This document shows, in pieces, positions 49,055 through 60,310 of a stretch of DNA of 64,000 bases. Both the position numbers and the translations under genes were made by a program. The stretch's first letter is position 1; each line of letters opens with the position of its first letter. Origin of the DNA: Nemertoderma westbladi (Eukaryota > Xenacoelomorpha > Nemertodermatida > Nemertodermatidae); contig JAUCBJ010007030.1 of NCBI GenBank assembly GCA_032718475.1, positions 62,001 to 126,000 on the forward strand, given 5' to 3'. Under the pieces are notes generated by a model, which saw only the letters and a list, made by a program, of their open reading frames with translations, was not told where the DNA came from and did not search any database.

Positions 49055-49479
49055 TGTGTTACGAAATAGGAATTTGATTCTTGTTATTAAAAAGATTAAA
49101 GTAACTTTTGAGTATTTAAGTAGAAAATGTGATATTTGAGTACTCAAGTAAAAATAATATCTCCATAGCAACCACAATCATGCTTTGTCTATGAAGAAAT
49201 GAGGGGGGTGTCCGGACAATTGCGACAGTTTGATAAATTTTCTGGGTCCCAATTGTCCGGACATTGTATATTTATATAATTACTAGAAAGCCTGTGGCCC
49301 TTCGGGCCACAGCTTTCTAGTGCACGTGCAGATGATATATGAATATGTGTGGGAGATTTGAGAACTGCATACGGAACAGACACCATCATTAAATAAAACA
49401 CCACCCCCATAAGATATAACTGTCAAGTTTCAACTTTAGGCAGATTGTAAATAACAAAATTTCCAGAAAATGATCACTT
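49055..49479 (-). promoter_or_regulatory. Presumed 5' region of the CUB gene
   Basis: Lies immediately upstream of the signal-peptide ATG on minus. No clear TATA box or initiator can be assigned. Contains GTCCGGACAATTG and its near reverse complement CAATTGTCCGGAC at 49210-49264 (inverted repeat, arms about 13). Confidence 0.25.
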
Positions 49480-51205
49480 TCAGATCCACCCTCTACCTGC
49501 GGACTGGTGAAATGTAGACGGCGCTGCAGTTTGGTAAAGATGGGGTTTATGGTGAAGTAAAATCCCTGCCTTTCAAGTTTCAGCTTAAACAGATTGTAAA
49601 TAACAAAATTGGTGTAGATGTTCACATTCAGACATTTCACCCTCTAGCGGTAGACTGAAGAACTGTAGACGACTCTGGGACTCCGTAAAGATACAGAATA
49701 TGCTGTAGTAGATTCCTGCCAAGTTCCAGCTCAATAGGATTAAAAAGAACCAAATGGGATGAGGTGTTCACTATCAGATATTTCGCCCTCTAGCGGCAGA
49801 TACGGACTGTATAGAACTCTGTGACTCCGTAAAGGTACAGCCTATGCTGCAGTAGAAGCCTACCAAGTTTCAGTCTAAACCGTTAGTAAATAACAAAGTT
49901 GAAGAAGATGTTAACTTTCAGACATTTCACCCTCTAGCGGTAGACTGGGGAAGTGAATAGGATTCTGCAACCCCGTAAAGATACAGCCTATGATGTAGTA
50001 GATACCAACCAAGTTTCAGCTCAAAATGATTAAAAAGAACCAAATGGGAGGAGGTTTTCACCATCAGACAATTCGCCCTCTAGCGGCTGACTGTGGAACT
50101 GTAGATGACTCTACTACTCCGCAAAGATATAGCCTATGCTATAGTAGATGCCTACCAAGTTTCAGTCTAAAAGGATTGTAAATAACAAAGTTGGAGGAGA
50201 TGTTAACTTTCAGACATTTCGCCCTCTAGCGGTAGACTGGGGAATTGTAGACGACTCTGCGACTCAGTAAAGATACAGCCTTTGCTGTAGTAGATGCCTA
50301 CCAAGTTTCAGTCTAAACGGATTGTAAATAACAAAGTTGGAGAAGATGTTAACTCTCAGACATTTAGCCCTCTAGCGGTAGACTGGGGAATTGTAGACGA
50401 CTCTGTGACTCAGTAAAGATACAGCCTTTGCTGTAGTAGATGCCTACCAAGTTTCAGTCTAAACGGATTGTAAATAACAAAGTTGGAGAAGATGTTAACT
50501 CTCAGACATTTCGCCCTCTAGCGGTAGACTGGGGAATTGTAGACGACTCTGCGACTCAGTAAAGATACAGCCTTTGCTGTAGTAGATGCCTACCAAGTTT
50601 CAGTCTAAACGGATTGTAAATAACAAAGTTGGAGAAGATGTTAACTTTCATACATTTCGCCCTCTAGCGGCAGACGCGGGTACTGTAGACAACTCTGCGC
50701 GACTCAGTAAAGATATAGCCTATGCTGTAGTAGATGCCTACCAAGTTCAGTCTAAATGGATTATAAATAACAAAGTTGGAGAAGATGTTAACTTGCAGAC
50801 ATTTCGCCCTCTAGCGGTAGACTGGGAAATTGTAGACGACTCTGCGACTCAGTAAAGATTCAGCCTATGCTGTAGTAGATGCCTACCAAGTTTCAGTCAA
50901 AACGGATTGTAAATAATAAAGTTGGAGAAGATGTTATCTCTCAGACATTTAGCACTCTAACGGTAGACTGGGGAACTGTAGACCACCCAGTGACTCCGGA
51001 AATATACAGCCTATGCTGCAGTATATAGCTACCAAGTTTCAGCTCAAAAGCATTAAAAACAACCCAATAAGATCAGGTTTTCACTATCGGATAATTCGCC
51101 CTCTAGCGGCAGACGGGGGAACTTCAGACGGCTCTGAGTATTACGTTGCAACGAGTTAGGGCGAGACCTATCTAACGAGCTATAGTAAGCGAGATTTCAT
51201 CGAGA
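49480..51205 (+). repeat. 146-bp satellite, about 12 units
   Basis: Core CAGACATTTCGCCCTCTAGC starts at 50211, 50357, 50503, 50649, 50796 and 50942, i.e. every 146-147 bases. Older diverged units extend left to about 49490 and right to 51090. The same core is inverted at 11430-11890. Short open frames in it are repeat artefacts. Confidence 0.9.
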
Positions 51206-52792
51206 TTAGATGTATAATATTAGATAACATAATAATACAGTAAGTATAGGCCTATAGAAATAATTATTTTTACTTTTAATATTCATAACAGTAAAACAAA
51301 AATGTTATAAACCTCTCCTTCCATGCAGCCAATGATTGAGAAAGCAGAATTACTACAACCCAAACCCACCCCAATCAACACTCCAGCCTGCTTGCTCCTT
51401 ATCTGTGCCCAGCCAGCTAGCTGCGAGTTCAATAATTACCTTAAGGTTGCTACAGAAAACAATCCTTCCCTATTCAATAACAATAGGCCAATTCGATCGT
51501 GCTTGGCGAATATGACATATTTATACACTATTTGTTTTTTAATCAATAAATAATCATACATATTTATATTAAACACTCGAATAAAATAAATACTTTGTGA
51601 GAATGGGACACGGCGAATCTACCCATGTTAATTTTATACCAGGTGGGATAAATGTTAGCCCTCTAAATCATTAATTACCGATAGAAGAACCGAAATAATT
51701 CGATAAATTTCGCCCGAAAATCACGAAAATCGCCCTCTAGCGGCAGACGGGCGAACTTCAGACGACTCTGAGTATTACGTTGCAACGAGTTAGGGCGAGA
51801 CCTTTCTAACGAGCTATAGCAAGCGAGATTTCATCGAGATGGGTTCGATTGTATAGCCGATGACAAACACACAGACAGACTGACTGACTGACAGACAATC
51901 GATATTTATATATATTAGATACTCATTTTGATTACTGTATAAATGTAGCTATCTCTTAATATATGTAGGGAGAGCCTCACCCCACATTATGTCAATGTTA
52001 TATTCTGGGATGATTTTATTTGTTGTGATTTGAGACTGTAATTACTATAGACTACATCTATAGACTATAGGCTATATTTAATTTACTGTAACATAGCTGG
52101 TGGCCCAAAATTATTCGCAATTTTATATTCTAGTATGTTTACAATTAAGTTTTTATTGTTTTAACTGTTGCTCTAAAAAATCAAAAGTGTTGGGGTTGGC
52201 GCATATCCCTATTATTGAATTGTGTGTATATTTTTGCGGTTCTTATAACCTGCACAGATTCGTTTATTGTTTTGGTTAGATTCACAAACTGGTGATTCAT
52301 AAATAAGCTATTCAGTTTTGTTATTCCAGGGACGTGTGGGGTGATCATTGATGAGCTAATATTTATGGAACCACCCATAACAGTAGTCTGTATAGCCCTA
52401 TATATGCATTTGCTAATTCATAAATAACAACCTAATGTTTGGATTTACTAGGAAATTTTATTGAAATATAATTTACTTGTAATACCCTACTACTTATTCA
52501 GTACGTTTTATAATGATATATTTGTCTTGAATAAAGAAATATCATTGGTGGAAATTATATGCGCACACACAATGTTAATGGCTGGGTTCGTATGCAAATT
52601 ACTGTGTTAATAAGTTGTACAATTTGTCAGTTAAATTCCATTGGAAGAAATATTAAAATGCTGTGGATTGGATATATTTTACGGCAAAACTATGAATGAT
52701 AAAGGCCTACTGTAGGCCAAAGTTTAATTTGAATTACTGCATTGCTCACCCCACAACCATAACTAGTGCTACATATTATACAGTTTTGGCGG
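51206..52792. other. AT-rich sequence with a second copy of the satellite edge
   Basis: 51728-51843 repeats 51093-51208 (CGCCCTCTAGCGGCAGACGG ... GCGAGATTTCATCGAGAT) as a direct duplicate about 635 bases away, followed by an ACAGACAGACTGACTG microsatellite. No gene. Confidence 0.6.
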
Positions 52793-53990
52793 TGTTCGGA
52801 CACTTCCCCCCCGGACACTTCCCCCTCGGACAGTTCCCCCCCGCTCAAGTAGGACACTTCCCCCCCGGACACTTCCCCCCCAGACACTTCCCCCCCGCGG
52901 ACACTTCCCCCCCCCCCCCCGACTGTTCTTAACTTCGCACATTCGTATTTTTCATTTTGTAAGGTAAACGGACCGCTTGTATCCAGATAAGTTGTATCCA
53001 ATTTTCCTTTCGTAGCTCAGAAAGTGATCTTTTGCATCCCGATTTTACATTTTATATCCAAGTTTTATTTATGGGTTTTATCAATGCAATTACATCGTAT
53101 TGTTTGCTAATCTTTAAACAATTAATTATATTAGATGACCTATAAATTCCATCCCCGGAATGATATACTGTTTTTATTAACTATAGAATTATAATAATTA
53201 ATTGTTTTAATTATAGGTATTATTATGTAATAGTCTTCTTCAAATTGTAGCAGATGGGGATGAATATTATTGTTGCAATCAAAATTATACCTCTCCAGGG
53301 TAAAATCGACATGCATCGACCTGTATTCTGTGTTCAGCATTACATATTGATATATATATTACTACTATACATACTATATAGATATTATACACACTACATA
53401 TTAAATTTCCTGGTTACTTGCAATATTTTTAATAGGATTTTGTTGAATTATATAATATTGTAGTAATTTATATATTAAATTGGTTAACATTCAATACAGC
53501 TCCTACTTTAGGCTTAGTCAATTTATTATCTGATGATACAAACATGAATTAATTATTTCAAAGTGGTCTCAAGTCTTTCACCACGGGCACTCAGGGAAAT
53601 GCCGGGGTCTGGGGCGATAACCCCCAATAAAAGAAGCGGAAGCGGGGGTTTGGGGGCGGCAGCCCCCAACAAAAGAAGCGGGGGTTTGGGGGCGGCAGTC
53701 CCCAATTAAAAGAAATTAAAAGAATTAAAGGAATTAAAAGAAAAACAAACAAAATTTGACTATAAAAATGTTTCTTTTATAATTTTGAAAAAACTTGTCT
53801 AGATACAACTTGTCCTGTAACCATCTTTAACTTTTGTTTATTGCTTTGATGCACCCAGATTAATTTCAACACTTTAACTGGGGGGAAGTGTCCGGGGTGC
53901 AAGTGTCCGGGGGGGAAGTGTCCTACTTGGGCGGGGGGGAAGTGTCCGGGGGGGGGGGGGGTAAGTGTCCGGGGGGGAAGTGCCCTAGAT
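52793..53990. mobile_element. Element bounded by inverted GGACACTTCCCCCC minisatellites
   Basis: 52793-52920 is a run of (C/G)GGACACTTCCCCCC units on plus; 53879-53990 is the same run reversed (GGGGGGAAGTGTCC). Between them lie about 960 AT-rich bases plus two units of GCGGGGGTTTGGGGGCGGCA at 53635-53705. The arrangement suggests a single element with minisatellite termini. No coding sequence. Confidence 0.6.
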
Positions 53991-54150
53991 CCAGTTTTAG
54001 CACTTCGATACACCTATATTATATCAGGTTTTTTGTTATCTTACCAGTTATATTACTTGTGGAGTAAAGATACATCTTGATTTATCTTCATAACACCCCT
54101 AGGGATGTTATAATTGTTATATGTTCTAGAATAATTTACTAGCTATCCAC
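53991..54150. other. Short spacer, nothing seen
   Basis: No feature. Confidence 0.3.
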
Positions 54151-54409
54151 ATTGTTCTAAAGGGGTTTTGCTTGGGATAGAGCTCAAAAAACAGAGGCCA
54201 TGGACCACCCCGTAGAGTCCCTCGTTGTTAGTGAGTGAGGGGTCCACGGTCCCTATAATGGAGGCCGCATTGCCGACCAGGATGGCGATTGCAAGCCTTT
54301 GCAGGAGGAAGCGGTGTGATCGGGGTTCCTGGGTGACAGAGTCACCCAGTCTTGTCCCGATCTCCTTCAGGAAGTCGGATGTTTCAGGGATGTTTCGGAA
54401 GTTTTTAAA
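54151..54409 (-). other. Exon-like open frame of unknown identity
   Basis: A GC-rich island in AT-rich surroundings. On minus, after TTTTAG, an open frame reads FKNFRNIPETSDFLKEIG, TRLGDSVTQEPRSHRFLLQR, LAIAILVGNAASIIGTVDPS, with no stop until about 54150. Protein-like composition (amphipathic helices) and base composition unlike its neighbours suggest a real coding fragment, either host exon or mobile-element piece. I do not recognise it. Confidence 0.35.
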
Positions 54410-55319
54410 CTAAAACATATAAATAAATTACACCTAAAATCCCAATTTTACTGTGTGAAAAATTTTCGCTAACATTAGTGGAAATGATTACATCTCCCTG
54501 AAGTATTTTTTTATAATTTTATATATATATATATATGTATATTTTTTTGTATCAGTTACCTTAAATAATATATCGGTAATTTTTTGATATACTTAAAATT
54601 TTGTTACAATTTGTTTGCGACCTTCTAGTTACCGAGATATAGCAACTAATGTGTAATAAAGATGTTTCTTCGCAGTTTATTTTCAATTTTGATGAGCTGT
54701 GGATTCTCCTGCTGCTGAATAGATTTATTTGTAGACAAGACTGCCGGAATAAATACTATGCCTTATTATATTGTTCATGTTTTTGATAAATAAACAATTG
54801 ATGATTAATCCATAATGTAGAATAAATTGTAAACACTCGATACTGTATTAAAAACTCTTCATCATTCACAATCTAACAACATTGTACAAATTGTATTAAT
54901 TTATCAAATTTTTAAAATGTTTATGTTGTGAAGGCTGAAAGGTATAAAAATAATTTAAGGGGCTTAAAATGATATGGAACCACCGAAGACCTGTCCAAGT
55001 CACTCCACTCCACGGTTTATAAGTTTAATTTTCCAATGTATTGACAAACAGGTGGCCTTAAAGGAAGGAGGGGTGGGGGGGTACCATCATAGTGACTGTA
55101 GTTAGTTGTTGTAGTACATACAAGCTGCAGTCTTGCTACCTACCTTCGTTTATACCGCTATTTTTCAAAATAATCTTCAAATTTTCAAAAAAGCACTTTT
55201 TTTCGTAAAAAATGTTATATCAGATGAACAAATTAAAAATTAAAAAATCTTCTCGAATTTTATTATTGCGCACAATACTAGCTTTCATTTCTGACTCGGC
55301 AAAAAGCACCCCCAACCCC
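54410..55319. other. AT-rich sequence, no gene
   Basis: Nothing recognised. Confidence 0.35.
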
Positions 55320-56857
55320 CACAATGGATCACATTAGTAAAGTGGAGATCGTGGAGGTCCGGCTACTAGAGGCCAGTGGAATTACCGGACACAATTGGCC
55401 TCACAGGGGTCAGTTATCTCCTGACCGGCTGCCTGTCTCACACGTAATGTTAATTAATTGTAACGGTATTGGTGGAAGTGTCTCAGGAATTCTTAGCCCG
55501 CGAGTATTCTTAGCCTGTGGGTATTCTTAGCCCGCAAAACAATAACGTTTATTGTTTTGGTTCCCCCAATACGCCTCTGAAACCTGCTCCTTTAATAACC
55601 TGCTCCTTTACTAACTCGCGGACTAAGAATACTCGCGGGCTAAGAATACTCGCGGACTAAGAATACTCGCGGGCTAAGAATTAACCCAACCGGTGGAATT
55701 GGTCTATTGATGAATCCAACTGCACATGCAGCATTGGACAAAATAGACCAAATCTCTAAACGCATCATCCGTTGCCACTTATCATCATGTTCTGGAAGAC
55801 TGGCTAAGAAGTTTCCTAAGGTGGTCCTGATTGTGTGCTAATCTCCAACTAGTGTTGCCCCTGTAGAGGAGGTGGAAAATTTCTGATAGAGTGGATCAGC
55901 ATGCATTCTTAACATTCCTGGGAGACTTTAATAAGTCTGCATCAATCACATATATCGCCCTGGGTCTATAAGTTAACCGAAATTCCGTCATCTTCAAGAT
56001 TACATCTCTGGAAATGGATTGTTTTCGGCTGGAACCCAGTTCAAGAAGCGAACTGGAAAGCTATGGATTCACAGTGGACCCAGTGGTCACAAGTCCCAGA
56101 TAGACCATATTATGTTTCGTAGGAAATACAGAGGAGCTCTATACAAGACTGTAATACATTTACAATTCGACCCTTCTCCAGGACTGGTCCTATTTTTTGC
56201 AACAGCTCAGTGTGAGATCCAGCGTCATACTGCAGCTGAGCAACAGGTATGAATCTCTTGTCTCTGAGGCGGCAGATCACTGCGAGGGCTATACATACAG
56301 CCTTCACAGAAGCAGTTAAGTTAGCAGCTGCAGAAACAGTTCCTGTATACCCTCGAATAAGGAAAAAAGCCCCCTGGACTGACCACAAAATTCGGAAGTG
56401 TCGAAATGACCTCTATAAGGCGCAGAAAGAGTCCCGACTCAAACAGACTACAGCGGCCAAGAATGCAGTTAAGGCTGCATCTAGGTCCCTGAACAGGCAG
56501 TACTCTGTTAATCTACAGGAGCTAATAAACCAACAGGTTGATGCCATCAATGATGCTGATCCCAGGCATGGAAATCAATCAACTTGCTGACTGGGTGGAA
56601 AAGCCAACCAACCACCAAGGTAAAGGCACAATCACCAGCCGATCGCCTCAATGGTTGGAAGGCCCACTTTGAAAAGCTCCTCAATAGTGACAGGGTATTG
56701 CTTGATAACTTTATAGAAATAAAAGTGTCTGAGTCTGTACTCACAGATATTCCCATTCGCGATATCGCCTTTGCTGAAGTGAAGGTGGCTGCAAAGAGCA
56801 TTAAAACCAATCGTGCCAGTGGAGTAGATGGTGTCCCCCCTGAGGTCTTTAAAGACA
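55320..56857 (+). mobile_element. LINE (family A), endonuclease to RT fingers
   Basis: Broken frames: NGIGG...GGIGLLMNPTAHAALDKIDQ and SKRIIRCHLS (endonuclease), HKSQIDHIMFRRKYRGA, the linker MNLLSLRRQITARAIHTAF, SRSLNRQYSVNLQELIN, AQSPADRLNGWKAHFEKLLN, and the RT start KSIKTNRASGVDGVPPEVF. The endonuclease is split by the palindromic element 55490-55682. RT stops after PPEVFK at 56857, where acidic repeat coding begins. Confidence 0.75.
55490..55682. mobile_element. Small element with inverted tandem termini
   Basis: The left end has three copies of ATTCTTAGCCCGCGAGT-type units, the right end four copies of the reverse (ACTCGCGGGCTAAGAAT). In the middle lies AAAACAATAA / TTATTGTTTT (55536-55545, 55549-55558). 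It interrupts the LINE endonuclease frame between GIGGSVSG and GGIGLLMNP. Confidence 0.7.
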
Positions 56858-57539
56858 GATCAGGAAGAGCAGGAAGATCAGGAACTTCAGGTGAAGATCA
56901 GGAAGAGGACGAAGAAAGTGAAGGTCAGGAAGAGAATGAAGAAAGTGAAGAACAGGAAGAGGATGAAGAAAGTGAAGAACAGGAAAAGGATGAAGAAAGT
57001 GAAGAACAGGTAGAGGATGAAGAAGTGAAGAAGAGGAAGAGGATAAAGAAAGTGAAGGTCAGAAAGAGGGTGAAGAAAGTGAAGATCAGGAAAGTGAAGA
57101 AGAGGATGAAAATGATAATAATAAGGAAATATTGAGACAATTACTTGGAAATAATAATAAATTGCGGAAAATTATTAAACATTTAGAAGAGAATGATGAA
57201 AATAAAGAAGAGATATTGAGACAAATATTAGGAAACAAAAATCAAATGCGGAAATTTATTAAAGAAATGGAAGAAAATGAGGAAAATAGAGAAGAGATAT
57301 TAAGACAGGTTCTGGGAAATAAAAGTAAATTACTGAAAATTAATGAACAATTGAATAAAATTAACAAACAGTTGGGTAATGAGGAAGATGAAAGTAAAGT
57401 ATATCAACCAGCTTTTACTAATTTTCGAAGACCTATGATAAAAAAACTCTCGTTCAGTATATGCCCGCGCAGGACGACGCTATTGACATTTGTTTGTTTG
57501 AGTTCCTTTCATAATAGTATTAGGACTATTTATCCATAA
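56858..57539 (+). CDS. Acidic region plus three 28-residue coiled-coil repeats, unknown
   Basis: Directly after the LINE break, a 27-base unit coding DEESEEQEE repeats. After a frame change near 57020 the frame continues as EESEDQESEEEDENDNNKEI. Three repeats of about 28 residues follow: KEILRQLLGNNNKLRKIIKH, KEEILRQILGNKNQMRKFI, REEILRQVLGNKSKLLKIN. Strongly helical, with heptad-like L/I spacing. The tail is KVYQPAFTNFRRPMIKKLS. No family recognised. It could be the end of an unrelated gene or satellite captured in the LINE; the frame change argues against an intact gene. Confidence 0.4.
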
Positions 57540-57690
57540 CAAGTATATATTAGTATTAGGAGTATTTATCCATAACAATTATATTAGTATTAGGACTATT
57601 TATCCATAACAATTGTATTAGTATTAAGAGTATTTATCCATAATAATTATATTAGTATTATAAATGCATTTAACCACAATATTTATTACT
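57540..57690 (+). repeat. About 35-bp repeat, 4-5 units
   Basis: Units of TATTAGTATTAGGACTATTTATCCATAACAATTA type from about 57512 to 57690, decaying rightwards. Confidence 0.8.
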
Positions 57691-58234
57691 ATTAGGTCTA
57701 TTTATTCAAGAAATTATATGTTTTTTATAATATACTTTAGAAAATTAGTCGACTAAGTCATAATTTTTAAAACTTTAAATAAGGGTTGAGTTATTTTGTA
57801 AAGTTAAGGTGTGAACCAACAGAGGCAACCTTAAGTCTAATCTATTGGCCCTTACTCATAAGACAGCGCATTAACTCCCAAGGTTGCATACTATCACTAT
57901 AGCTGGGAGAGTCAAAGCTAGTGTACACTACACTAGAGTCAGCCAAGAGCTAGGAAAAAAGAATAATGCTCTTCTAGGGTTCGAACTCACGACCTTCTAA
58001 TTAGAAAACTAAGCAAATGATCAGCTTGAAGGCCTTAGACCCTTAATCTGAGGCATCGAGCAGCCAACGAGAGAGCAGATGCGAGTACAGTGGTAAAGCC
58101 CATCCATGGTGAGATAACATCACACTAACTCTCAAGGATAGTTATACTCCCCATTCAAATATCCCTCGCTAACCAGATTCCCCCCCAGCATCTAAAGTAT
58201 TCCACTTCAATGCAAAATATATAGAGCTCTAGTA
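57691..58234 (-). mobile_element. tRNA-like SINE remnant and flank
   Basis: On minus GGTCGTGAGTTCGAACCC (57982-57999 region) is a typical T arm and B box. Upstream, GGTCTAAGGCC and GCTGCTCGATGCCTCAG resemble a D arm, but spacing is too long and no acceptor stem closes. SINE or tRNA pseudogene rather than a working tRNA. Confidence 0.4.
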
Positions 58235-58925
58235 TAGCATGTACCTAACTGATCTAGACTTTGCTGATGACTTTGAAGTACTTTCAGAATCGCTAGTAGA
58301 GGAATTCCAACGGCCCCTTAGCTCATTAGAACATGCTGCTTCTAGTGTTGGTCTTTTTATTAACTCCAGAAAGACCAAAATTTTGACAGTCAACTTTGAA
58401 AGTCCTCAGCAAATCTCTGAACGGACTAGTATAAGATCAACAGATGGTATGCTTGAGCATGTGGACGACTTTTGCTACCTGGGATCATGGATCCGGAAGT
58501 CAGGCGAGGACCGTTGAATACGTAAGGGAAGGGCATGAGATCATTGTGTGACTGGGCTTTCCAGGATTTGGAAGTCACACAGAATTCACCGGAAACATAA
58601 GTTTCGACTATTTGGAGCAGCGCAGTAGTTACCAGTACTCCTCTATGGGAGTCCATGCTGTGCTCTAACTGCTGAGGACACCAAATCTCTGGATGTCACA
58701 TTCACATGAATGCTACGCCGGGTTAACTGCGTCAAGTACAATGCACATGCACAAATCTACAACCAGACACTATATAATATTGGAGGTGTCTCATTGGTTC
58801 CCCAAAGCGTGACACTAGAATAAAGCCGCCTCCGTTTTGCAGGACATTGGTTTCGCCGTGAGGATCAGCTTAAAGGACACTGGCCTTGGAGATGCGGATA
58901 TTTACCGAGCACCAGCAAGGTTAAT
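58235..58925 (+). mobile_element. LINE (family A), RT catalytic part and C-terminus
   Basis: YLTDLDFADDFEVLSES holds the catalytic FADD. Then SSVGLFINSRKTKILTVNFE, VDDFCYLGSWI, then frameshifts and the tail (MLRRVNCVKYNAHA, RLRFAGHWFRREDQ). Family and strand match 55320-56857; the RT segment between fingers and FADD is missing, replaced by 56858-58234. Confidence 0.75.
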
Positions 58926-59899
58926 GAATGATGGAGAGATAAAAAAATGTTCTACGTTTTTTTCACATATCATACGTAATTTAATTCTTAAATTGGTATT
59001 TTGTGTTGCTAAATTCTTTAATAAAAGATAGCGATCGATGTACTGTAGTGTTATAAAATAAATTGAACTGCAGTATTTTACTATAATGCTTCCCCTCCTG
59101 ATGCTACCTTACTCAATGTTAAATAATTTAGTGTTCTGGAATATTCATTACGTAAGTAGAGAGCCGCTTAACAACCATATAAAGCAACATTGGACATTGA
59201 GTTCCTTTTTTTAAGATAAAAAAGTAAAATCAAAGCAATGCTATGGGTTCACTCCTTTTTCCCGATTTTGGGGTAGGCCTATATTCGAGAAAAAAAGTTA
59301 CAATTTAAGAATAAAAATGTTTTAGGGTAAATAGTAGGTAGTATTATTTAATTTGAAATTGGTTCAAAATCACCTCAATTCATTATAACTTTGTTACGTT
59401 AAACTTCTAATTTTAATTTAAAAAGTGAATATTTTAAAGAAAACAACATATTTTTCAAAAACAAGGTAGATTTATCCCCTTTGTAATCCGCATTTACTCG
59501 AAATAGTAAAAACATTTTTTCCTTTGCCTCGAAAAATATCAAACTGTACTTTTTCTATTCCCGAAAATGCGGATTAAAAGGTCTGACAGAAAAAAGGTAC
59601 TTTCCTTATTTTTAAAGAACGATTCTTTCATACTGTACTTTCTTTGTGTAAGATAATATCTTGGGTTATACATGTAAGGGCAGTTGGTTAGAATCTTACC
59701 CCTTTGGTAAAAAAATATGTCGAAAATATCTTTATGATCTACTATAATGAGCGATTAAATGATGTTTCCAAACCTGAAAACTGCTATTTAATACCTCTTT
59801 TAGTTTTCAAGTTATAACAATTTCCATTTAGGGAGACCTATAGAAATTACTATGTAAAGTATTAAAAAAAAAAAAAAATTAAAATCAAATATTTTATTT
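58926..59899. other. AT-rich intergenic sequence
   Basis: Nothing recognised. A/T homopolymers only. Confidence 0.35.
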
Positions 59900-60310
59900 A
59901 TGAAATTGTCAACTTCAAAACCCTACTACTGTACTGTAGGCCTAAAGACCACCTTCATCAAACGACTTATCGGCTTGCATATATCCTCTTCCTCCACTCT
60001 TGCACTTAGACTAACTAACCAACAAACCTTCATCAACGACATTCTACTCAACACCCACATACAATTAAAACTCAGACGTTCTAGAACTCTACAAACAACA
60101 TCGATCTGATCGCAACGAAAATTTCAACCAACAACTCTACCAATTAGGACCGGTATTTAAGTCAAAATCTAGGAAAAACAGTAACCAGAAAAACCGACAT
60201 TTAATAACCAGATTTACATCCCACGGCTTCCATCACAGACTCTGTTTAACAACCTCTTCGCCCTTACTTGCCCACAGAGCCCCCCTTTATCTACTATAAC
60301 CAACCTCTAG
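59900..60310 (+). mobile_element. Unclassified repeat-like fragment
   Basis: GC-richer than its flanks, with interrupted frames such as ENFNQQLYQLGPVFKSKSRK-like and HLITRFTSHGFHHRLCLTTS. It looks like decayed mobile-element coding sequence; family not recognised. Confidence 0.25.

Noticed and set aside
50586-50855. 89-residue plus frame in the 146-bp satellite
   Set aside because: Two tandem satellite units happen to lack stops; the repeated NNKVGEDVN phrase follows the DNA repeat.
52690-53001. Glycine/glutamate-rich and proline-rich frames near 52.7-54.0 kb
   Set aside because: Translations of the GGACACTTCCCCCC minisatellite.
56925-57140. Minus frame of serine/phenylalanine repeats
   Set aside because: Antisense of the acidic GAA-rich coding repeats.
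57966-58075. Complete tRNA gene
   Set aside because: Good T-arm sequence, but D-arm spacing is wrong and no acceptor stem closes; better explained as a SINE remnant.
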